Below, in pieces: positions 16,278 through 25,476 of a stretch of DNA of 64,000 bases (the stretch's first letter is position 1; each line of letters starts with the position of its first letter). The position numbers and the translations under genes are program-made. The stretch covers positions 36,388 through 100,387 of the forward strand of contig NZ_FOZM01000005.1 in assembly GCF_900114675.1 (NCBI RefSeq), in the 5' to 3' direction. This DNA comes from Yoonia litorea (GTDB lineage Bacteria > Pseudomonadota > Alphaproteobacteria > Rhodobacterales > Rhodobacteraceae). The notes beneath the pieces were generated by a model. The model saw nothing but the letters and a program-made list of their open reading frames with translations. It made no database searches and was not told where the DNA came from.

Positions 16278-16548
16278 GCGCGCGCCCCTCTTTCTGGGCC
16301 TCGTGCGCCCGCCGAAACTTCTGGGCCTGCCCATCATGTACGCGATGGTCTGGCTCTTCGGCTCTGTGCTGCTCTTCGTCTGGGTCCAGCACATCGCGGT
16401 GCTGGGCTTCGCGGCCCTGCTCTACCCGGTGCTTTGGAAAGCCGCGGACTGGGACCCGCGTTTCATCGACGTAATGATGACATCGCTGCAGGAGACACCG
16501 CCCACGCGCAACAGGTCCATCCATGGCGGGGACAGCTATGCCCCGTGA
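16270..16548 (+). CDS. virB3: VirB3 inner-membrane component
   Basis: A 92-residue protein with two adjacent helices (LGLPIMYAMVWLFGSVLLFV and the following IAVLGFAALLYPVLW) after APLFLGLVRPPKLLG, the typical VirB3 start. GTG at 16270, eight bases inside virB2, gives the family-normal length; the frame is open from 16213. VirB3 works with the VirB4 ATPase at the inner membrane, and virB4 follows with a 26-base overlap. Confidence 0.86.
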   Translation: MAERAPLFLGLVRPPKLLGLPIMYAMVWLFGSVLLFVWVQHIAVLGFAALLYPVLWKAADWDPRFIDVMMTSLQETPPTRNRSIHGGDSYAP

Positions 16549-18913
16549 CGACGCCCATGATGCTGCGCTCGATCTCCGCACGATGACGCCGGACTGGTAT
16601 GCCCGCGAAACCCGCCTCGCGCATATGCTGCCTTACGTCAGCCTGGTCGATGACCGCACCGTGCGCACGCGCGTGAACGAGCTTTTCCAGTGTATCCGGC
16701 TCGACGGGGTCAACAGCTATACGACCGACGATGCCTATCTCGACAAGGTGACCGCGCTCTTCGCCCGCATCATCGCGCAGCTTGGGCCGGAGTTCAGCTA
16801 CTACGTCCACAAGGTCTCGAAGGCGATCACGCCGGATCTCGAACCAGTGCGTGAGGACAGTTTTGCTGGAGAAGTTGACCGTCTCTGGCGCGCGAAGCTG
16901 GAGACCAGCGGTCTGCGCGACAAGACCCTGACCCTCACGGTCATCCATCGCCCGCCCCCGAAAAGCGTCCTGCCGCTCCTGAACCGCAGCGCGCCGGATC
17001 GCCTCAAGGAAGCGACCGAGAAGCGCCTTCGCCGATTGGGCGAGGCCGTGAACGTGTTCCTGTCTGGCCTGACGGAGCTTAACCCGCGTGTGCTTTCGGC
17101 CAAGTCCGGCGAGTTGATCGGGTTTCTGGGTGCGCTCAACACCGGCCAGGAACTGCCGCTCTATCCTGCAAACACCTACGGCTTCCTGTCCTTCAATGTC
17201 GCCAATACCCGGGTGACGTTTCAAGGCGATCACTTCGAGCTCTCCGAAGGAGTCGTGGGGCATCGCTACGGCAAGAGTTTCACCATCGGGGAATACTCGG
17301 AAGGCACCTCCTGCACCATGTTCGACATGCTGAACCTGCCTGTCGACATGATCGTCACCCATTCCTTCACGCCGATCAATTCGAACCTCATGGCGGGCCG
17401 CATCAAGCGGCAAAAGCGTCAGATGCAAGCCTCCCAGGATGCGGCCCTGTCGCTGATGGAAGCCCTCGACATTGCTGCCGATGATCTCGAGGCCAAGCGA
17501 CAGAGCTTCGGCGAGCACCACATGGTCGTGACCATCTTCTGCGACACGCTGGACGAATTGCAGACGCTGAGCGCCGAGATCGTGAATGCCGCCGCCGCCG
17601 AAGGGGTGAAGATGATCGGTGAGAGGGTTGCCGCCAAAGCGCACTACCTGAGCCAACATCCCGGAAATCAGCCCAAGCGCGTGCGCGCCAGTGCGATCAC
17701 CAACCGCAACTTCGCGGATTTCGCGGCGTTTCATCGGACCCAGCTTGGCAAGCCTGCTGAGAAAACCCCTTGGGGCCGCGTCATCACCTACCTGCCCACG
17801 CCCGAGCAGAGCGCCTATAGGTTTTCCTATCACGAGCAAGGCTCGCCCGACAAAGAACCCACCAGTGGGCATACGCTGATCATGGGACGACCCGGGTCAG
17901 GCAAATCGGTCCTCTCGGCTTTCCTCATGACGCAAGCCCGTCGAGCAGGGGCGCGGATCTTCGTCTTCGACTACCGTCTCGGTATGGAGATGGCGGTCCG
18001 CGCCAATGGCGGGCGCTACGCGTCTTTGAAAGCCGGACAACCCACCGGCCTAAACCCGCTCTGGACAGAGACCGATGCCCGCGGCACCGCCTGGCTGTCG
18101 GATTGGCTCTCCACCCTGCTCTACCGTGCCGACAAGCCGCTCACACCTGCCCAGACCAACCGCATCCAGGAGGTCGTGCGTCAGAATGCGCAGGCAACGA
18201 ACCCAGCCTTGCGAAACTGGCGCGACTTCGCATCTCTGTTTGTGTCCACCGATGATGGCGGCGATCTGCACCAGCGCCTGCTCGAGTGGACCGAAGAGGG
18301 CCGCTACGGCTGGATTTTCGGACAGACGCTGGAAGACACCTTCTCGCTGAAGGGCGATGTGGTGGGCTTCGATCTCACCGGCATTCTCGACAGCGAGGCC
18401 GAGAAGGAGCGGATGGCGGTCCTCTCCTATCTCTTCCGCCGGGTCGAGCGCGAGATCGAGGACCGCCGCCCCACCATCATCGTCATCGACGAGGCCTGGA
18501 AGGCGCTCGACAACGCGTATTTCGCCGAGCGGCTGTCGAACTGGCTCGTGACCGCGCGCAAGCAGAACACCGTTGCGGTAATGATGACGCAATACGCCAG
18601 CCAGCTCGAACGTACCCGGACCGGCAAGACCATCGTCGAGGCAGTGCCCACGCAAATTCTGCTTCCGAACATCCGCGCGCATGCCGCCGATTACGCGATG
18701 CTGAATCTCTACGAGAAAGAACTCGACGTGCTGCTCAACACCGGCAGCGACAGCCGTCTCGCCCTCATACGTGACGACCAGGGTTCCATCGTGGTCGATG
18801 CTAATCTGAGCGCCCTCGGGCCAAATCTCACCATCCTCGGCGGCATGGAAAAAGGCGAAGCGCTCGTCGGCGCCGATTACCGCGACCGCCCTGACTTCTG
18901 GAGGCTTTCATGA
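16523..18913 (+). CDS. virB4: VirB4 ATPase of the type IV secretion system
   Basis: A 796-residue CagE/TrbE/VirB-type ATPase. The N-terminal half is the VirB4 domain; the C-terminal half holds Walker A GRPGSGKS (about residues 455-462) and Walker B IIVIDEAWKAL (about residues 653-663). It energises pilus biogenesis and substrate transfer from the cytoplasmic face. ATG at 16538 is an alternative start giving MPRDD. The stop overlaps the next, very short gene as ATGA. Confidence 0.95.
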   Translation: MAGTAMPRDDAHDAALDLRTMTPDWYARETRLAHMLPYVSLVDDRTVRTRVNELFQCIRLDGVNSYTTDDAYLDKVTALFARIIAQLGPEFSYYVHKVSKAITPDLEPVREDSFAGEVDRLWRAKLETSGLRDKTLTLTVIHRPPPKSVLPLLNRSAPDRLKEATEKRLRRLGEAVNVFLSGLTELNPRVLSAKSGELIGFLGALNTGQELPLYPANTYGFLSFNVANTRVTFQGDHFELSEGVVGHRYGKSFTIGEYSEGTSCTMFDMLNLPVDMIVTHSFTPINSNLMAGRIKRQKRQMQASQDAALSLMEALDIAADDLEAKRQSFGEHHMVVTIFCDTLDELQTLSAEIVNAAAAEGVKMIGERVAAKAHYLSQHPGNQPKRVRASAITNRNFADFAAFHRTQLGKPAEKTPWGRVITYLPTPEQSAYRFSYHEQGSPDKEPTSGHTLIMGRPGSGKSVLSAFLMTQARRAGARIFVFDYRLGMEMAVRANGGRYASLKAGQPTGLNPLWTETDARGTAWLSDWLSTLLYRADKPLTPAQTNRIQEVVRQNAQATNPALRNWRDFASLFVSTDDGGDLHQRLLEWTEEGRYGWIFGQTLEDTFSLKGDVVGFDLTGILDSEAEKERMAVLSYLFRRVEREIEDRRPTIIVIDEAWKALDNAYFAERLSNWLVTARKQNTVAVMMTQYASQLERTRTGKTIVEAVPTQILLPNIRAHAADYAMLNLYEKELDVLLNTGSDSRLALIRDDQGSIVVDANLSALGPNLTILGGMEKGEALVGADYRDRPDFWRLS

Positions 18914-19077
18914 TCCGTACCCTGTTTCTTCTCGCAGCGCTCGGCGCTTTGGCCTCCTGCGCCCAGTACCAGGAGCCGCAGGCCAATTGCTTCACCTTCC
19001 TGGCCTCGACGGCACCCACAGCACCTGATTGCACCTTCACGCCCCTTGGCGCGCCGGAGGGCGGCATTGAAGTCTAA
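18910..19077 (+). CDS. Small VirB7-like lipoprotein
   Basis: A 55-residue frame starting in the virB4 stop (ATGA). It encodes MIRTLFLLAALGALASCAQ: a lipoprotein signal with lipobox LASC and lipidated Cys17, then a short mature tail with two more cysteines (QANCF and PDCTF). Size, lipobox and location fit VirB7, the lipoprotein that anchors VirB9 in the outer membrane, although VirB7 sequences are poorly conserved. The downstream gene begins inside it. Confidence 0.7.
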   Translation: MIRTLFLLAALGALASCAQYQEPQANCFTFLASTAPTAPDCTFTPLGAPEGGIEV

Positions 19078-20221
19078 ACTGCCCCATATCCTCGTGCTTT
19101 GCCTGCTGCCCGGCATCGCCCTTTCCCAAGGCGTGCCGACCAATGACAGCGGGCTGACCGCGCGCGATATCGTCGAGACCGGAGATCGCGAGACCGACCT
19201 TGCGATCCAGGCGGACAAGCTGTCCGTGCGCGAACTCATCGCCGAGATCGAGCGGGAGCAACTGGAAACCTTGCAACGCATCCTCGATGCCCAAACCAGC
19301 TTCGGCGGTCAGGGACTGCCGGCGATGGTCTCGGGCCTGGAAAGCGGCAGCGGCGATCCGGACCGTTCCGTGGAAGCCGTCTATGGCACGGGCGAGATCG
19401 ATCCCAATCCCGGCGGCGCGCAGATGTTCGGGGATGCGGCAGAAAACATCGAGCAGCTCATCATCCGGGTGGCCCAGGAAACCAGCGGTTTCGCGGGCGT
19501 GGGCCGCGCGGGCCTCTCCCCCGTTCAATGGCGCGCGTTGTTGCAGGCGCTCATCTGGCAGGAAAGCCGCTTCACCATCGGTGCGCGCTCGCCTGTCGGG
19601 GCCTTTGGCCTCACCCAGATCATGCCCGGCACGGCCAGCGATCTCGGCATCAACCCGGAATATTATGACAGCCCCTACCTGCAGGTGCATGGCGGCGCGC
19701 GGTACCTGGCGGCCCAGCTCAACACCTTTGACGGCAATATCATCAACGCCCTCGCGGCCTACAACGCCGGACCCGGTCGCGTGTTCGAATATGGGGGCGT
19801 ACCGCCCTTCCGCGAGACGCAGCACTACGTCCAGGTCATCCCCGAACGCTACAATCTCTATCTGGGCCGCATCGGCGGGATCGAAGCGCTCGGCACAATC
19901 GACCCCGCGTTACTGGCCAATGCCAACCTCTCGCTGACCGGGCACGGCGCGGCCTTCTATGGCAACAACGCGCCCGCCGCGATCCGACGGGCCGCCCTGC
20001 GAATCCAAGACATCGTGCAGCGAATTTCCGAAACCGAAGACGTGCAGGAAAGCATCGCGCTCAACACCTATGCCCGCGCCGAACTCGTGCGTCTCGTCGC
20101 GGCCCGTATTCGGCTTCAAGCGGCGCGAACCCGCGTTCTCTCCGCCGAAGAGCTGGCCCAGGCCAGCGCCCGTATTGCCGAAGGCGCGTTCATGGACTTC
20201 ACGATCAGGGAGATAGACTGA
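19067..20221 (+). CDS. Lytic transglycosylase embedded in a VirB5-like protein
   Basis: This 384-residue exported protein contains an SLT domain at about residues 155-265 (IWQESRFTIGARSPVGAFGL, then TQIMPGTASDLG and [12 protein letters not shown]). The flanks resemble the neighbouring VirB5: the mature start QGVP followed by helices, and an end with ESIALNTYARAEL and FMDFT matching ESVDLNTRVTAEL and FMDFT of VirB5. TTG at 19067 is preferred over TTG 19046 because GGAGGG lies five bases upstream and it gives a clean signal peptide. It may open peptidoglycan while tied to the pilus tip machinery, and it is a second transglycosylase besides VirB1. Confidence 0.8.
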   Translation: MKSKLPHILVLCLLPGIALSQGVPTNDSGLTARDIVETGDRETDLAIQADKLSVRELIAEIEREQLETLQRILDAQTSFGGQGLPAMVSGLESGSGDPDRSVEAVYGTGEIDPNPGGAQMFGDAAENIEQLIIRVAQETSGFAGVGRAGLSPVQWRALLQALIWQESRFTIGARSPVGAFGLTQIMPGTASDLGINPEYYDSPYLQVHGGARYLAAQLNTFDGNIINALAAYNAGPGRVFEYGGVPPFRETQHYVQVIPERYNLYLGRIGGIEALGTIDPALLANANLSLTGHGAAFYGNNAPAAIRRAALRIQDIVQRISETEDVQESIALNTYARAELVRLVAARIRLQAARTRVLSAEELAQASARIAEGAFMDFTIREID

Positions 20222-21030
20222 TGAGAGATTTACTCGTGAGGATGGCATTGGCCACGACGCTTGGGATCGGTCTGCATCTCGGCACCCTGTCCGCTGCCGT
20301 GGCGCAAGGTGTGCCGGTCGTCGATACCCAGAACATCGCACAAAACATCCAGCAGCTCCGGCAGATGATCGAGGACGAGATCCTGCAAAACGAGCAGCTG
20401 ACGCAGCTCCGCGAACAGCTTGCCACACTCACGGATCAACTCGCGGAGCTGCAACGAACCTATGAAGCCCTGACCCGCCTTGCCGAACTTCCCGAGATTA
20501 TCCGCACCGAGATGGAGGACGAGCTCAATGGCCTGCTCGACCAAGAGTTCGGCGACATCCTTGCGACGATTGAGGCCATCAAGACGGGGGATTTCTCTGG
20601 CCTGTCGGGCTCCGGCGCGGGCGAGATCGAAACACAGATGGACCGGGTCCTGGCCGATCTCGGCTTTGACGATGACACGCTCTCGGAAATGGCCACCAGC
20701 GGCAATCCCGGCGCCAACCGCGTGGCGACACAAGCCACAACCGGCGCTCTCGTCTCGGCCGCGGCTCAAAACAGCTATGAGGATGCCGGCCAGTCGCTGG
20801 AACGCGTCGACCGGCTGGTCGGGCTGATCGATGACATGGATGAACTGAAGGAAAGCGTCGATCTCAACACACGCGTGACGGCGGAACTGGCGATCGCGCT
20901 CGTCGCCATGTGGCAGCTCGAAGCCGTACAAACGGTGGGTGATGGCACGGGCGGCGTAATTGATGCCGCCACCATTGCCGAAGAACAGCGGTTCATGGAT
21001 TTCACCTTGCCGGACCTGCGGGCTGATTAG
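20221..21030 (+). CDS. virB5: VirB5-like minor pilin/adhesin
   Basis: The 269-residue product has a signal peptide (ending AAVAQ) and a long helical, coiled-coil-prone region (IQQLRQMIEDEILQNEQLTQ, then LREQLATLTDQLAELQRTYE), typical of VirB5/TrbJ proteins. These sit at the pilus tip and mediate recipient contact. The gene starts one base inside the preceding stop. The following spacer of 114 bases contains a strong inverted repeat, unusual in this otherwise overlapping operon. Confidence 0.82.
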   Translation: MRDLLVRMALATTLGIGLHLGTLSAAVAQGVPVVDTQNIAQNIQQLRQMIEDEILQNEQLTQLREQLATLTDQLAELQRTYEALTRLAELPEIIRTEMEDELNGLLDQEFGDILATIEAIKTGDFSGLSGSGAGEIETQMDRVLADLGFDDDTLSEMATSGNPGANRVATQATTGALVSAAAQNSYEDAGQSLERVDRLVGLIDDMDELKESVDLNTRVTAELAIALVAMWQLEAVQTVGDGTGGVIDAATIAEEQRFMDFTLPDLRAD

Positions 21031-21127
21031 GGCGTTTCGAAATTGACCCAGAATATCAAATATCGGTTTTCGCGTTCGAGCGCAGCGAGAGGCAGCGAAG
21101 AACCGATGCCGCTTGTTTCGAAACGCC
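21031..21127. repeat. Nested inverted repeat between virB5 and virB8
   Basis: GGCGTTTCGAAA (21031-21042) pairs perfectly with TTTCGAAACGCC (21116-21127). Inside, ATCGGTTTTCGC (21062-21073) pairs with GCGAAGAACCGAT (21095-21107) with one bulge. The transcript could fold into a long stem-loop that begins directly after the virB5 stop. It may be a small palindromic mobile repeat or an RNA element that sets relative expression of the virB genes. It lacks a terminator T-run. Confidence 0.65.
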
Positions 21128-21144
21128 GAGCGGGGGCATGACGG

Positions 21145-21798
21145 GTGGCAACTGAACAAGAGATCATCGAAGAAGAGTTGGTCTATGGGGCGCTGCGCCG
21201 CGAACGGCTCTGGCAGCGCCTTGGGCTCATCGGCCTCATCTTCGGCATCCTCGGATGCCTGAGCGCGGCGGCTGTTGCGATCCTCGATGTCGATCCGCCG
21301 CCTGTGGTCGTGCCCTATGATCCCGCCACCGGCTTTGCCCTGCCCGAGGCTTCAGTGGGCGCGACGTCGGTCACTGCCAACCAAGCCATTATTGAGGCCG
21401 AAGTCTTCCGCTACGTGACCGACCGCGAGGTCTACAACCAGCTCGACAACGATCTGCGCATCCGCAACGTCCTGCGCCGCTCGGACGGAGCTGCCGAGAG
21501 CGGGCTGCGCCAGATCTGGAACAGCGCCAATGAGAACTACCCGCCGACGGTCTATGGCCCCAATGCGCGGCTCGACGTGGAGATCCTCAGCATCAACCGG
21601 ATCGGAACCAACCGCGCGACGGTCCGCCTGCGCAAGCGCCTGACATCTATCAACGGCGTCCAAACCGGGCTTTTCACCGCCACGCTTCTCTTCGAGTTCC
21701 GCCCCGAAACCCGCCGCTCCATCGATGAGGTCTGGACCAACCCTTTCGGCTTCACGGTCCTCGAATATTCCATCCGCTCCGACAGATTGGAGAATTGA
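21145..21798 (+). CDS. virB8: VirB8 inner-membrane assembly factor
   Basis: A 217-residue bitopic protein with one membrane helix (about residues 27-46) and a periplasmic NTF2-like domain. The conserved end motif NPFGFTVLEYSI is the VirB8 NPxGxxVxxY box. VirB8 recruits VirB9 and VirB10 and links the inner-membrane and core complexes. The start is GTG. Its stop overlaps the virB9 start. Confidence 0.92.
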   Translation: MATEQEIIEEELVYGALRRERLWQRLGLIGLIFGILGCLSAAAVAILDVDPPPVVVPYDPATGFALPEASVGATSVTANQAIIEAEVFRYVTDREVYNQLDNDLRIRNVLRRSDGAAESGLRQIWNSANENYPPTVYGPNARLDVEILSINRIGTNRATVRLRKRLTSINGVQTGLFTATLLFEFRPETRRSIDEVWTNPFGFTVLEYSIRSDRLEN

Positions 21799-22496
21799 AT
21801 TTGTACCCAGTTCGACTTGTCATACTCCTAATTGCCCTTTTGCCCGGCCTTGCCATCGCAGAAGCCATCCCGCGTGGCGGTCCCAATGACAATCGGGTGC
21901 GGCTGGCAACATATCAAGAAGGTCAGGTCTACCGGCTCAGCGTGTCGCTCACCCATGTGACCACCGTCGAGTTTGGCGAGGGCGAAAGCATCCGCTCGAT
22001 CATTGCAGGCGACACGGAGGGCTTCGAGATTGACGGCGTACCCGGCGGTCAGGCCTTCGCGATCAAGCCTGTCGCGCGCGGGGTGCATACCAATGTGACC
22101 GTCTACACGAACAGGCGCAGTTATTACTTCAACGTCGAGGAGACCCGCAGTCCGACCTTTTACGTGGTCCAGTTCCGCTACCCCGAAGACAATACGCGGC
22201 CCACACGTGCCATCGCGGCCCAAGCGCCGAACTATAATTACGGTGCCAGCGCGCGGACCGAGTTCACCCCCACCCGTGTCTGGGATGACGGGACGTTTAC
22301 GTATTTCGAATTTTCGCGGAACGCGCCGGTGCCTGCTATCTTCCGCTACGCCAATGGCCGTGAGCGCACGGTCAACACGCAAGCCACCGAGGACGGCGTG
22401 ATTCGGGTTTCAGGCGTGAACCGACAATGGGTGCTGCGGATCGGGGAGGAGGTGGTCTGCATCGAGGCCACCCCACCTGCGGGGGTAGGCTCATGA
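21795..22496 (+). CDS. virB9: VirB9 outer-membrane core complex protein
   Basis: The 233-residue product has a signal peptide (cleaved after GLAIA), a first beta domain with the motif RSPTFYVVQFRYP, and a C-terminal domain with VWDDGTFTYFEF, which is conserved in VirB9/CagX. Together with VirB7 and VirB10 it forms the outer-membrane ring. TTG at 21795 is given as start; a second TTG at 21801 fits the GGAG spacing slightly better. Confidence 0.92.
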   Translation: MNLYPVRLVILLIALLPGLAIAEAIPRGGPNDNRVRLATYQEGQVYRLSVSLTHVTTVEFGEGESIRSIIAGDTEGFEIDGVPGGQAFAIKPVARGVHTNVTVYTNRRSYYFNVEETRSPTFYVVQFRYPEDNTRPTRAIAAQAPNYNYGASARTEFTPTRVWDDGTFTYFEFSRNAPVPAIFRYANGRERTVNTQATEDGVIRVSGVNRQWVLRIGEEVVCIEATPPAGVGS

Positions 22497-23872
22497 GCGA
22501 TACTGGAAACGCAGACCTCGAGAAACGCCTCGCTGCCCTCGAGCAAGGCAAAGGCGCGAGCTCACCCCCTGCCCCACGGCGCTCACCACTGCTCGCTTTG
22601 GTCGTCGTCCTCGCGATTGGCGCGGGAGGTGCATTGCTCTATCTCCTGTCCCAACCCGAGGAAGAGGTAGCCCTGCCTACGGCCACGCCGGACGTGTTCC
22701 AGAACGAAGGCGACGGCTTCGGCGCCATCGAAACCCTCCCCCCGCCTGAGCCAGAGGTGGTTCTGGTCTCGCCCGAGCCTGTGGATCCGAATGCAGAGCT
22801 TCTGGCTCAGCTCGAAGCCCTGCAGGCCCAGATCGAGGAATTGCGCAATGCGCCCGAGCCAGTGGTGGAAGAAGATACCGCAGCCGCCGAAGCCATCGAT
22901 GCGCTGACAGCGCAAATCGCCGCCCTGCAGTCCGCCTCGGAAGCCGCACAGCAGCAGTTTCGTGATGAACTCACGGCGCGCGATCGCGAGCTCGAGCAAC
23001 TCCGCATGGACCTCGAACTCGCGCAGCTCGAGGCCAACCGACCGCTGCCCGCACCCATTGGGCCCACTGAGGACGAGTTGCGGGCGCGGGAAGAAGAACG
23101 GCTCCGCCGCGAGGAAGAAGCACGACGGCTCGCGGAACTTGAACGCCGCGCGGCCGAGGAGCGTGCGTTTCAGGAACGACGCATCACCTCGCCTACCATC
23201 GCCTTTGGCGGCACGTCAGGTGCTAATGAGACGGCGCTGACCGAGCGCACCTTCGGCGAGGTGACGGATTTCGTGCTGAACGGCGCGCTGCCCACTTCGG
23301 TGACGCAAGCTGAGGTCATCGCCAATCCGTCCAACACCATCATCCAGGGCACGATGATCCAAGCCGTCATGGAAACCGCCCTCGACAGCTCCCTGCCCGG
23401 CCAGACCCGCGCCGTCGTCTCAGAAGATGTCTTCAGTTTCGATGGCTCCCGCCTCTTGATCCCGCGCGGGTCCCGTCTGATCGGGCGCTATCGCTCTGGC
23501 GTCGATATCGCGCAGCGCCGGGTCACCATCGCCTGGGACCGGATCATTCTGCCCGACAACCAGACGATCCAGATCAGTTCCTTCGGGGGCGATGAACTTG
23601 GCCGCTCCGGCGTCACCGGCTTTGTCGACACGCGCTTTGATGAGCGCTTTGGCTCGGCGGCGTTGATTTCACTGATCTCCGCCGCGCCAAGCGCCGCCGC
23701 TGCAAATGTGCAGGATGAAACCGCCGCGGATGTGCTCGAAGACGTGGGCGATGATCTGGCAGATGCCACGGACAGCGTGATTGGTGACTACCTTTCGATC
23801 GGTCCCGTCATCTATGTCGACCAGGGCGCGCGCGTCACAGTGATGGTCGACCGCGATCTGGAGATCTTCTGA
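22493..23872 (+). CDS. virB10: VirB10 core complex protein spanning the envelope
   Basis: A 459-residue TrbI/VirB10 protein. It has a short cytoplasmic tail, one inner-membrane helix (about residues 31-50), a long acidic and proline-rich then coiled-coil linker (ERLRREEEARRLAELERRAA), and the C-terminal barrel domain with IIQGTMIQAVMETALDS, RGSRLIGRYRSG and RVTIAWDRIILP. It senses ATP use at the inner membrane and gates the channel. ATG at 22493 overlaps the virB9 stop. Confidence 0.94.
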   Translation: MSDTGNADLEKRLAALEQGKGASSPPAPRRSPLLALVVVLAIGAGGALLYLLSQPEEEVALPTATPDVFQNEGDGFGAIETLPPPEPEVVLVSPEPVDPNAELLAQLEALQAQIEELRNAPEPVVEEDTAAAEAIDALTAQIAALQSASEAAQQQFRDELTARDRELEQLRMDLELAQLEANRPLPAPIGPTEDELRAREEERLRREEEARRLAELERRAAEERAFQERRITSPTIAFGGTSGANETALTERTFGEVTDFVLNGALPTSVTQAEVIANPSNTIIQGTMIQAVMETALDSSLPGQTRAVVSEDVFSFDGSRLLIPRGSRLIGRYRSGVDIAQRRVTIAWDRIILPDNQTIQISSFGGDELGRSGVTGFVDTRFDERFGSAALISLISAAPSAAAANVQDETAADVLEDVGDDLADATDSVIGDYLSIGPVIYVDQGARVTVMVDRDLEIF

Positions 23873-23876
23873 GCCC

Positions 23877-24863
23877 ATGTCGCTGAGCTATCTCCAGACC
23901 TCGCTTGATCGGATCGATGCCGCCGCCCGCGACGATGTCATCGAGATCTGTATCAATCCCGATGGCAGCTGCTGGGGAGAATTCCAGGGCGATCACTTCA
24001 TGCGGAGACTGGACCAAGCGTTGACCGCAACCGAAGTGAAGGACCTTGGCAACCAGATCGCCTCCTCCGCCAACACCACCATGAGCAAAGACCGCCCCAT
24101 TGTCTCGGTCTCGATCACCTACAAGGGGCGGCCAATCCGGGCGCAGGTCATCACTCCGCCCGCCGTGCTCTCGGCCATGTCGATCAGCCTGCGGTTTTTC
24201 TCAAGCCTGCCGCTCGACGGGATCGCGCTTGATTTCCTCTATGGCAAAGAGCGCAAGCTGGAAGAACTCCGCCTCGAGAAAACCCGCGAACTGCGCGAGG
24301 TGGTGGCCGCGGGTGTGATCGACGATGCGCTGGCCTTTTGCGTCGACAACAAGCTTAACATGATTGTCTCGGGCGGCACCTCCACCGGCAAGACCGTGGC
24401 CGCGCGCAAGATCCTCTCGCACGTGCCGACCGAAGAACGCATCGTCACCATCGAGGAAGCCGCCGAGCTTCTGCCGACCCAGCCAAATGCCGTCACCCTC
24501 ATCGCCAATCGCGACGCGGAATTCCAGACCGCCGATGTTTTGCTCACCGCAACGTTGCGCATGCGCCCGGATCGCATCATCCTCGGCGAGGTGCGCGGCA
24601 AGGAGGCCATGACCTTCCTCGAAGCGATCAATACTGGCCATGGCGGGTCCATGACCACGCTGCACGCCGAAACACCGCAACTCGCCGTGCAGCGGCTCGC
24701 GATCGCGGCACTCAAGACCGAAATCCCTATGACCTATGCCGACATGATCCAGTACATCGAAAATTCCATCGATGTGATCATCCAGGCCGGTCGCCACGAC
24801 GGCCGGCGCGGCATCACCGAATTTTACCTCCCCGGCGCAGACCAGATCGGAGCTTCCCAATGA
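23877..24863 (+). CDS. virB11: VirB11 traffic ATPase
   Basis: A 328-residue hexameric ATPase of the VirB11/GspE family. Walker A is GGTSTGKT (about residues 165-172). The Asp box region ERIVTIEEAAEL, the Walker B region RPDRIILGEVRG and the His box HGGSMTTLHAETP follow in order. It powers pilus assembly and substrate handover at the inner membrane. It starts five bases after virB10 and overlaps the next small gene by four. Confidence 0.95.
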   Translation: MSLSYLQTSLDRIDAAARDDVIEICINPDGSCWGEFQGDHFMRRLDQALTATEVKDLGNQIASSANTTMSKDRPIVSVSITYKGRPIRAQVITPPAVLSAMSISLRFFSSLPLDGIALDFLYGKERKLEELRLEKTRELREVVAAGVIDDALAFCVDNKLNMIVSGGTSTGKTVAARKILSHVPTEERIVTIEEAAELLPTQPNAVTLIANRDAEFQTADVLLTATLRMRPDRIILGEVRGKEAMTFLEAINTGHGGSMTTLHAETPQLAVQRLAIAALKTEIPMTYADMIQYIENSIDVIIQAGRHDGRRGITEFYLPGADQIGASQ

Positions 24864-25054
24864 AGACCTTTGAATACGATATCTTGTCCTTTCCCATGAC
24901 CCGTAAGACCAGCCTTGCCGACATGCAGGCCAGCCTGAATGCCAAAGGTGCAGAAGGCTGGGAGGTCGTCTCGATCAGCTCCTCAGAATTCGCCAACGTG
25001 GGACACACAGTCTTCCTGAAGCGTGAGACCACACCCGTCGGAGCGACAGCATGA
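24860..25054 (+). CDS. DUF4177-like small protein
   Basis: A 64-residue protein with a DUF4177 pattern: MKTFEYDILSF, then LNAKGAEGWEVVSIS and VFLKRE. The family has no assigned biochemical role; its members are small alpha/beta cytoplasmic proteins. It is embedded in the virB operon with four-base overlaps on both sides, so it is co-translated with virB11 and the exported gene after it. Confidence 0.72.
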   Translation: MKTFEYDILSFPMTRKTSLADMQASLNAKGAEGWEVVSISSSEFANVGHTVFLKRETTPVGATA

Positions 25055-25464
25055 GGCAGGCGGGCTGTACCCTCGTAGTGACTGCGCTGGTTCTGGGCCT
25101 GACATCGGCACCCGGCTTCGCTGAGCGCAATCTGGTGCCGACCCTCGATCGCAGCTTCAACGTCTGTCCGGACCGGCCCGCCGAGCCCGTCTGGATGCAA
25201 GAAATCCCCCTGCGCCAAGCCTATCAGCGCGTATTGGTCCAGGACATCTACCGCGCCCAAAACCTCGAGCGCGTCGTTGAGAGCGGCAACTGCGATTGCG
25301 AGACCCGCTTCCCATCTTGGGACGCAGCCGAGGCGGTGTTTCGCGAGGTGCACGCGAGTGACGAACGATGGGAAATGCTGGAAGCATCCGACGCCTACAA
25401 TCGGCGCGCCAACGAAGTTCGCCTCGAAGCCAAAGCCATCTGCGAAGCCGCGGGCAATTGGTGA
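25051..25464 (+). CDS. Exported hypothetical protein of the virB operon
   Basis: The 137-residue product has a signal peptide (ending APGFAE) and a mature part with four cysteines (FNVCPDRP, GNCDCETRF, KAICEAAG) suited to disulfides in the periplasm. TRPs or catalytic motifs are not seen. Its place between virB11 and virB6 suggests a periplasmic accessory protein, comparable in position to TrbM-like proteins, but sequence support for that is lacking. Confidence 0.6.
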   Translation: MRQAGCTLVVTALVLGLTSAPGFAERNLVPTLDRSFNVCPDRPAEPVWMQEIPLRQAYQRVLVQDIYRAQNLERVVESGNCDCETRFPSWDAAEAVFREVHASDERWEMLEASDAYNRRANEVRLEAKAICEAAGNW

Positions 25465-25476
25465 GGCAGCCCCGGT

